From positions 1 to 8,067 of the forward strand of contig JAQBVH010000112.1 in the NCBI GenBank assembly GCA_027623615.1: a stretch of 8,067 nucleotides of DNA, given 5' to 3'. Below, piece by piece: positions 1 through 4,401 of this stretch. Position 1 is the stretch's first letter. Each line of letters opens with the position of its first letter. The translations under genes and the position numbers were made by a program. Below the pieces are notes generated by a model. The model did no database searches, was not told the DNA's origin, and was given only the letters and a program-made list of their open reading frames with translations. The stretch is from Planctomycetota bacterium (GTDB lineage: Bacteria > Planctomycetota > UBA1135 > GCA-002686595).

Positions 1-954
1 ATCCTCGACCCGGCCACCATCCTGCCCGAGGGCAAGACGCTGCTCTGCGTGGGCCTGGGCCACTCACGCCCGGCGACCCGGACCAGCGATGGAGCTCGGG
101 TCGCCCGCTATGCGGCCGGGGTCGACTACCACAACCACCTTGGCCGCAGGCTGCTCAAGCTGGCCCGGCGCCTCGAGGCCGAGGGGCTCATCTCCCGGTC
201 CCGCAAGATCGTGGACGCGGGACCCCTGCTCGAGCGCTCCCATGCCGCGGAGGCAGGCATCGGCTTCGAGTCGAAGGCCGCCAACCTCCTGCACCCCAAG
301 TTCGGGCCCTGGTTCTTCCTGGGCGAGCTCATCCTCGATGTGGACCTGGCCCCCACCGGCCCGAGCAACCCGACTGGGGCGGCGTCATGTGGGACCTGCA
401 CCGCCTGCCTGGACATCTGCCCCACCGACGCAATCCTGGAGCCGGGTGTGGTCGATGCACGACGCTGCCTCAGCTACCAGACGATCGAGAACCGGGGCCC
501 GATCCCCGAGGAGCTGCGCGAGGACATGGACGCGTGGGTCTTCGGGTGTGATCTGTGCTCCGAGGTTTGCCCCTGGGAGCGCCACGCCCCCGACCTGGCC
601 AGTCGCTTCGGCACTCACCGGGCCGTGGAGTCCGACCTCGTGACCTGGATCGAGACCCCGGCCGAGACCTTCGCAGAGGACTTCCGGGGCAGCCCGCTGC
701 AACGGGCCCGGAGGGAGGGTCTGGCACGCAACGCCGCCATCGTGCTCGGCAACCACCCCCAGGACGGTGCCCGCTCCGTTCTCCTGCGAGCCCTGTCCCT
801 CGATCCGGCCGAGCTCGTCCGCGGCGCCGCAGCCTGGGCCCTCGGGCGAGGCTACGGTCAAGACGAGGGCACACGCGACGCCCTCGAGGCCGCCACCTCC
901 GACCCGAGTCCCGAAGTGAGGGACGAGGCCAGGCGAGCACGCGGCCAATGTTGA
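1..954 (+). CDS. queG: Epoxyqueuosine reductase QueG, 3' part (5' end outside window)
   Basis: QueG reduces epoxyqueuosine in tRNA to queuosine, the last step of queuosine biosynthesis, using cobalamin and two 4Fe-4S clusters in the cytoplasm. The reading frame is open from base 1, so the N-terminus lies upstream; 317 residues are visible. In order there are the RYAAGVDYH segment (about residues 36-44), the VDAGP segment with the Asp at 72 that matches the family's proposed catalytic acid, AGIG and HPKFGPWFFLGE, and a ferredoxin-like region with all eight expected cysteines: 130, 133, 136, 140 (CGTCTACLDICP), 156 (RRCLSYQTIE), and 183, 186, 190 (CDLCSEVCPW). Residues 240-315 are Ala/Leu/Arg-rich and resemble the HEAT-like tail of the family. 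The segment after AGIG (FESKAANL) departs from the common WIGKNTLL. The next gene on this strand is 382 bp away, so the downstream zinc-ribbon gene is probably not in the same operon. Identity is secure from the motif set; only the missing 5' end is unknown. Confidence 0.96.
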   Translation: MLDPATILPEGKTLLCVGLGHSRPATRTSDGARVARYAAGVDYHNHLGRRLLKLARRLEAEGLISRSRKIVDAGPLLERSHAAEAGIGFESKAANLLHPKFGPWFFLGELILDVDLAPTGPSNPTGAASCGTCTACLDICPTDAILEPGVVDARRCLSYQTIENRGPIPEELREDMDAWVFGCDLCSEVCPWERHAPDLASRFGTHRAVESDLVTWIETPAETFAEDFRGSPLQRARREGLARNAAIVLGNHPQDGARSVLLRALSLDPAELVRGAAAWALGRGYGQDEGTRDALEAATSDPSPEVRDEARRARGQC

Positions 955-958
955 CCCA

Positions 959-989
959 GCGCAACACCGGACGATTTGGTGTTGAGCGC
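959..989 (+). terminator. Hairpin just downstream of queG, possible terminator
   Basis: A perfect 7-bp inverted repeat, CAACACC at 962-968 and GGTGTTG at 978-984 with a 9-nt loop, begins 8 nt after the queG stop. GCG at 959-961 can add three pairs with CGC at 987-989 across a two-base bulge. No U-tract follows, so it may be a weak or factor-assisted terminator or simply a 3'-end stabilising hairpin. Confidence 0.35.
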
Positions 990-1336
990 GGGCAACACAC
1001 GGCCTAAACGATCGACTTTCCTTGTCGCCGGCGCGAGCACAAAGCACTACGCCTCAAGACTTTGCGCACTTCAAGGGAACCTCGGACACAATAGGGCCAT
1101 CCTATGCACGCGGCCCCCTCCCGGCCGGTTTCGAGCGACCAGCGACCTGACGGTGTTGCGATCCTTCGACATCGTCCCGCGCGGGGACGTGCCCTCCCCA
1201 GGCACAGCTCGGCTTCGAACCCTCGAACTGACAACGACTTGCGACGGTTGCGCCCCTTGGTGAGTGAGCTTGGCACCCCCCCTGCTCTCTGACCCTCACC
1301 GGCGACGATCGCCGCCCAACGAAGGACGAACCGAAC
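990..1336. other. Gene-free spacer between queG and the zinc-ribbon gene
   Basis: I see no convincing coding sequence here: the open frames lack family motifs, plausible composition and a good ribosome site. It holds two back-to-back hairpins (1174-1188: GTCCC/GGGAC; 1189-1205: GTGCC/GGCAC). It also holds a weak promoter-like pair, TTGCGC at 1062-1067 and CACAAT at 1087-1092, whose 19-bp spacing is longer than usual. A distant inverted repeat (GGTGAG 1259-1264, CTCACC 1295-1300) lies just ahead of the zinc-ribbon gene. The spacer presumably carries that gene's promoter and leader, but I cannot place a start site. A TTCGAAC T-loop-like string near 1214-1220 is not part of a tRNA. Confidence 0.5.
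1322..1326 (+). promoter_or_regulatory. Ribosome binding site of the zinc-ribbon gene
   Basis: AAGGA lies 10 nt upstream of the ATG at 1337 and supports that start for a gene too short to trust on length alone. Confidence 0.6.
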
Positions 1337-1579
1337 ATGGACACGCTCGACTACTACCAGGACAAGAAGTACTGCCCCTGCTGCCAGGGCTACGTGAACT
1401 ACCTGATGAGCATCGAGCACTCGTTCTGCGTGGACTGCGGTGGCGAAGTCCGCCTCTTCTCGAAGGAAGACTGGGAGTCGTTCCACGAGGGACTGAAGAC
1501 CCGCAAGCCCAAGGGTGGCCGCCCCCGCAAGAAGACCGCCGACCAGAACGATCAGCAGCGCGACCGCGAGTCTGCCTGA
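1337..1579 (+). CDS. Small zinc-ribbon protein with basic AT-hook-like tail
   Basis: This 80-residue protein is of unknown function. The first half is a compact four-cysteine zinc ribbon: Cys13-Pro-Cys15 with an extra Cys16, then Cys31-x2-Cys34-Gly-Gly. Between them is an aromatic-rich turn (GYVNYLMSIEHSFC), and EVRLFSKEDW follows. The second half is hydrophilic and basic and contains KGGRPRKK at residues 59-66. The GRP core flanked by lysine and arginine resembles an AT-hook, which binds the minor groove of AT-rich DNA. The tail after it is charged and Gln-rich and looks disordered. There is no signal peptide or membrane segment, so it should be cytoplasmic. It stands alone: queG ends 382 bp upstream and the next gene converges on it. 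From memory, similar CPCC...CVDCGGEVRLF mini-proteins occur in Planctomycetota genomes as hypotheticals. A nucleic-acid-binding or transcription-associated role is inference. That the gene is real is well supported by the start site, the cysteine pattern and composition. Confidence 0.82.
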   Translation: MDTLDYYQDKKYCPCCQGYVNYLMSIEHSFCVDCGGEVRLFSKEDWESFHEGLKTRKPKGGRPRKKTADQNDQQRDRESA

Positions 1580-1746
1580 GACCGAACACGACGCGACGAC
1601 ACTCTCCCTGCGTCCCCGCCCCGGGTCGGATCCCCGATCCTCCCTGCTTCTCTCTCTTCTCTCTCTCTCCTCCGGGAGCCCGGTTTTCCAGAGCCGGGCC
1701 CTCGGCCTTTAAGCCCGGGGGTCCTCCCCGCCCGTCGGCGACGAGG
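1580..1746. terminator. Convergent spacer with pyrimidine tract and alternative GC hairpins
   Basis: This is the 3' meeting point of the zinc-ribbon gene (+) and the TPR gene (-). It contains an uninterrupted 27-nt pyrimidine run at 1647-1673, mostly CT repeats. After it, CCGGGC at 1694-1699 can pair with either GCCCGG at 1678-1683 (10-nt loop) or GCCCGG at 1713-1718 (13-nt loop). The first stem can be lengthened by GGG at 1674-1676 around one bulged base. A short TTT at 1708-1710 is the only U-rich stretch. Termination from one or both sides is likely by position, but neither hairpin is a textbook intrinsic terminator. Confidence 0.4.
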
Positions 1747-2685
1747 TCACCGCCCGCCTGCTTGCGCGGACTGCAGCCGACGGCGCGCGAGGTCGAGCCC
1801 CGCGGTGTCACCGAGGGCACCCAGGATCCGGATTCTTTCGCGGAGCAGGTCGAGATCGAAGGGCGTGACGAGCAACTGATCGTCCACCGTGCGCAGGGCG
1901 CGGGTCGCGCTGTCGAGGCGCTCGAACCGTTCCCGCTCGCCCCCCGCGCGCTCGGCCTGCCCCAGGTCGAGGCAGAGCTGCGCCAGCAAGTAGGCCGGCC
2001 GCGGGTCGAAGGGCGCGAGCTTGCGGGCGTTCTCGGCCGCAGCCAACCACTCCTCGGGCCGGCCGTGCTCCGTATCCACCAACCAGCGCGCCAACCAGTA
2101 GGCCGCTTCGCCGTGGTTCGGGTTCGCTGCGAGCACGGCCTCGAACCCGGCCCGCGCAGCGTCGTCCTGGCCCAGTCGCCAGTTCGCGAGGGCCTGGCCG
2201 AAGCGCGCCTCCAGGTCCGCGGAGTTCGCGGCGAGGACGCGCGAGTAGTGGTCGCGCGCGAGCTCGTGGTCGCCGAGACCGTAGAGCGCATGCCCGAGCA
2301 CCCGAGTGCGCCCCACATGCTCGGGCGCGTGGACCAGGAAGCGTGTCATCGCCCTGCCGGCGTCCGTGTTCCGCCGCAGCCGGAAGTACACGATCCCGAG
2401 TTGGTGCAGCGCGGCCGGAAACTCGGGGTGCGCCTCGAGCGAGACCTGGAGGTGGTGCAGGGCGAGGGCCAGGTCGCCCGCGCGGTACGCGTGGACGGCG
2501 CGGCCGTACTCGACCTTGAGGTCGTCGGGGAGGGCGTCGAGATCCTCCCAGCGCCCGCGCCAGGTGTCCTCCCCCGTGACCGGCAAGGAAGCAGGTGTGC
2601 GGGCGAGCGCGGCGCTGCGCACGTCGGCGACCGGCGCATCCTGGACTGCGACGGCCAGGGTCAGGAGCAGCGCGGCGAACTTCAC
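1747..2685 (-). CDS. Secreted/periplasmic tetratricopeptide-repeat protein
   Basis: A TPR scaffold protein of 312 residues. I chose the GTG at 2685 although the frame is open further upstream. A strong GGAGGAG lies 5 nt ahead, the GTG overlaps the preceding stop as GTGA, and the N-terminus then becomes a signal peptide (MKFAALLLTLAVAVQDAP, probable cleavage near residues 14-17). About five to six TPR units follow from residue 55: roughly 55-88 (YGRAVHAYRAGDLALALHHL), 89-122, 123-156 (ALYGLGDHELARDHYSRVLAAN), 157-190 (ALANWRLGQDDAARAGFEAVLAANP), 191-226 and 227-260. A helical, Arg/Leu-rich tail to 312 is less regular. TPRs mediate protein-protein contact and give no enzymatic activity. The four-base overlap with the ASPIC/UnbV gene implies translational coupling and a shared function. 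Pairing or fusion of CRTAC1-type proteins with TPR proteins is a recurrent arrangement in Planctomycetota and Acidobacteria (from memory). The binding partner is not deducible. Confidence 0.88.
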   Translation of the reverse strand: MKFAALLLTLAVAVQDAPVADVRSAALARTPASLPVTGEDTWRGRWEDLDALPDDLKVEYGRAVHAYRAGDLALALHHLQVSLEAHPEFPAALHQLGIVYFRLRRNTDAGRAMTRFLVHAPEHVGRTRVLGHALYGLGDHELARDHYSRVLAANSADLEARFGQALANWRLGQDDAARAGFEAVLAANPNHGEAAYWLARWLVDTEHGRPEEWLAAAENARKLAPFDPRPAYLLAQLCLDLGQAERAGGERERFERLDSATRALRTVDDQLLVTPFDLDLLRERIRILGALGDTAGLDLARRRLQSAQAGGR

Positions 2686-4277
2686 CGGGGCTCCTCCACG
2701 CGCAGGCGGGGGGTGACGGGAACATCTGCGAGCACTTGCTCGCGCCCCGACGGCCACCGGACGATGACACGCTCCAACCGCGCAGCATCCCCGACTCCGA
2801 AGTGGACCTGGACCGGCCCGCTGGACTGGAAGCCGCCAGCGGTCGTCGCCGCGCGGACCCAGGTCATCCCGTTCGCGTGCACCTCCACCCGGGCGCCGTG
2901 CCCGCGGCCGGCTCCGGAACCGACGAGGTCGATCACGACACCACGTCCGCCCCCCCCATCGGCAGCGGTGCCGTGAAACACGCGCACGGGGCCTTCGACC
3001 GAGAGGGCCACGAGGTCAAGGTCCCCGTCGTGATCGAGGTCTCCGAGCACCCCCGCCCGCGAGCAGCGTGCGTGGCCCGCATCGAGAGCCTCGACCCGGA
3101 AGCCGCGTCCGCGGCGCAGGTAGAGCTGGTCGACCTGGGCGTAGCTCGTGTCCGTTCCGGGCCGGTCGGCCTCGGGGTACACGTGGCCGTTCAGGACGAA
3201 CAGGTCGAGCTGGCCGTCCAGGTCGAGATCCCCGGCACCGGTCCCCCAGCCGAGGGCGCGTAGGCTCGGCCCCTCGACCCCGAAGCGCAGCGCGCTCTCG
3301 CGGAAGCGCCCCGAGAGCTTCGAGGCCCGGTACAGGGCGTTCGACTCCCCGCTGAAGTTCGTCACGAACAGGTCCGGGCGTCCATCCCCATCGAGGTCGC
3401 CGCTGGCGATGCCCATGCAGGCCTGCTCGCGACCGTTGGCGTCGTGGGCGAGGCCCGCGGCGAAGCCGCCCTCCACGAACCGTCCCTCGCCATCGCCGAG
3501 CCACAGGTGGTTCGGGGTCGAGTCGTTGGCGACGAACACGTCCAGGTCACCGTCGCCCTCGACGTCCAGAATGGTCACGCCGAGGCCGAAGCCTGCGCTG
3601 TGCGTGGGCAGCGGGACGTTCGTGAAGCTCCCGTCGCCCCGGCCGATGTAGAACCGGTCGGCGATCGGAGTGAACCCCTCGGGTCCGCTCACGACCGGGT
3701 GCCCCTTCCAGCGCGCGTCGCCCGCATCCTTGGAAGGCACGCGTGCGGGGTCGAACTCCAGGTAGCCGGTCACGAACAGGTCGAGCACGTCATCCCCGTT
3801 CGCGTCGAACAGCACGGCGGAGCTGCTCCAGCCGTCGCCGGGCAGGGACGCGACCTCGTTGAAGCCTTCGCCCGTGCCGAGCAGCACACGGTCGGGACCC
3901 CACTCGGTCAGGACCAGGTCGAGCCAACCATCACCGTTCAGATCCCCGGCGGCCACGCCCATCCCCCAGCGCCCGGCGGGTAAGGCCCACTCCTGCGGTG
4001 CAGGTGCGAACCGGCCGACGCCGTCCCCGAGAAAGAGCCGCGGCGGCAGGCCGGGCTTGCCGTCGCGGACCCGCTCGACGGTCGAACCGTCGACCACGAG
4101 CAGGTCGAGGTGACCGTCGCCGTTGAAGTCGTCGAGGGCCAACCCGCCCCCGTTCACCTCTACGATCCACTGCTTGTCGACCCCGCCGCAGGTGGTCACG
4201 ACGCCGGGCAGGGCTACCCGCGTCGCGTCGACCAACAGGGGCAGGTCCTGGCTCGGAGGAGGAGGGGGGAAGAACAT
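2682..4277 (-). CDS. FG-GAP (VCBS) repeat protein with C-terminal ASPIC/UnbV domain (CRTAC1-like)
   Basis: A 531-residue CRTAC1-type protein of unknown function. Seven calcium-binding-like DxDxDGxxD motifs start at residues 50, 112, 158, 238, 294, 350 and 413 (for example DLNGDGWLD and DLDHDGDLD), consistent with a seven-bladed integrin-like beta-propeller. An ASPIC/UnbV module follows at about 457-528, with GHGARVEVHANG, HFGVGD and VRWPSGREQVLADVP. WIVEVNGGGLALDDFNGDG near the N-terminus is typical of the family. The ATG at 4277 is the only credible start: further upstream the frame runs through the preceding gene and has no ATG, GTG or TTG near a ribosome site. That start gives MFFPPPPPSQ and no signal peptide, which is odd because family members are normally exported. 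There is no clear Shine-Dalgarno; a 5-codon mini-ORF ends in TGATG across the start. The stop overlaps the TPR start by 4 nt. The family call is secure; role and location are not. Confidence 0.92.
   Translation of the reverse strand: MFFPPPPPSQDLPLLVDATRVALPGVVTTCGGVDKQWIVEVNGGGLALDDFNGDGHLDLLVVDGSTVERVRDGKPGLPPRLFLGDGVGRFAPAPQEWALPAGRWGMGVAAGDLNGDGWLDLVLTEWGPDRVLLGTGEGFNEVASLPGDGWSSSAVLFDANGDDVLDLFVTGYLEFDPARVPSKDAGDARWKGHPVVSGPEGFTPIADRFYIGRGDGSFTNVPLPTHSAGFGLGVTILDVEGDGDLDVFVANDSTPNHLWLGDGEGRFVEGGFAAGLAHDANGREQACMGIASGDLDGDGRPDLFVTNFSGESNALYRASKLSGRFRESALRFGVEGPSLRALGWGTGAGDLDLDGQLDLFVLNGHVYPEADRPGTDTSYAQVDQLYLRRGRGFRVEALDAGHARCSRAGVLGDLDHDGDLDLVALSVEGPVRVFHGTAADGGGGRGVVIDLVGSGAGRGHGARVEVHANGMTWVRAATTAGGFQSSGPVQVHFGVGDAARLERVIVRWPSGREQVLADVPVTPRLRVEEPR
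2691..2697 (-). promoter_or_regulatory. Strong Shine-Dalgarno deciding the TPR start
   Basis: GGAGGAG on the minus strand sits 5 nt before the GTG at 2685 and lies inside the last codons of the upstream ASPIC/UnbV gene. It fixes the TPR start at 2685 rather than the earlier in-frame start near 2757. Neither upstream minus-strand gene has a comparable site. Confidence 0.75.
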
Positions 4278-4294
4278 CAGGCTGAGGACATCAT
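4277..4294 (-). promoter_or_regulatory. Mini-ORF overlapping the ASPIC/UnbV start (speculative)
   Basis: On the minus strand ATG-ATG-TCC-TCA-GCC-TGA (4294-4277) ends with its stop overlapping the ATG at 4277-4275 as TGATG. Such an arrangement can feed ribosomes to a start that lacks a Shine-Dalgarno by termination-reinitiation. The mini-ORF itself has no visible ribosome site, so chance is quite possible. Confidence 0.2.
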
Positions 4295-4311
4295 CGCTGC
4301 CGGACCGAAAC

Positions 4312-4349
4312 GAGCAAGGCGCGCCGAGGGTCCCTGGCGCGCCTTGCTC
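4312..4349 (-). terminator. Perfect 14-bp inverted repeat between the two FG-GAP genes
   Basis: The arms 4312-4325 and 4336-4349 are exact reverse complements (GAGCAAGGCGCGCC / GGCGCGCCTTGCTC) around a 10-nt loop, and each contains the octamer GGCGCGCC. It lies 52 nt past the stop of the upstream FG-GAP gene and 34 nt before the ATG of the ASPIC/UnbV gene. On the minus strand the stem is followed by GTTTCGG, a poor U-tract. A terminator for the upstream gene is the simplest reading. An attenuator or RNA-processing/stability element inside a polycistronic message is the alternative. Confidence 0.6.
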
Positions 4350-4401
4350 CTCGATCGTGCCGCCGGGCGAACCCAGGGCCGCCAGGTCCTGGAGCCCGGT
4401 C

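Noticed and set aside
1062..1092. TTGCGC / CACAAT promoter-like pair
   Set aside because: Only 3 of 6 and 4 of 6 matches with a 19-bp spacing, about 240 bp from the next gene; too weak to call as a promoter.
1207..1230. TTCGAAC string resembling a tRNA T-loop
   Set aside because: The flanking bases do not form the 5-bp T-stem on either strand, and no acceptor, D or anticodon arm can be found around it.
976..1263. 95-residue open frame in the gap after queG
   Set aside because: No ribosome site, no recognisable motif, low-quality composition, and it spans several hairpins; treated as non-coding.
1264..2976. Long plus-strand open frame over the TPR gene and the start of its neighbour
   Set aside because: It is antisense to a well-supported TPR gene, its composition is Pro/Arg/Gly-rich with no domain, and it overlaps the real zinc-ribbon gene in another frame. 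Long antisense frames are expected at this GC content.
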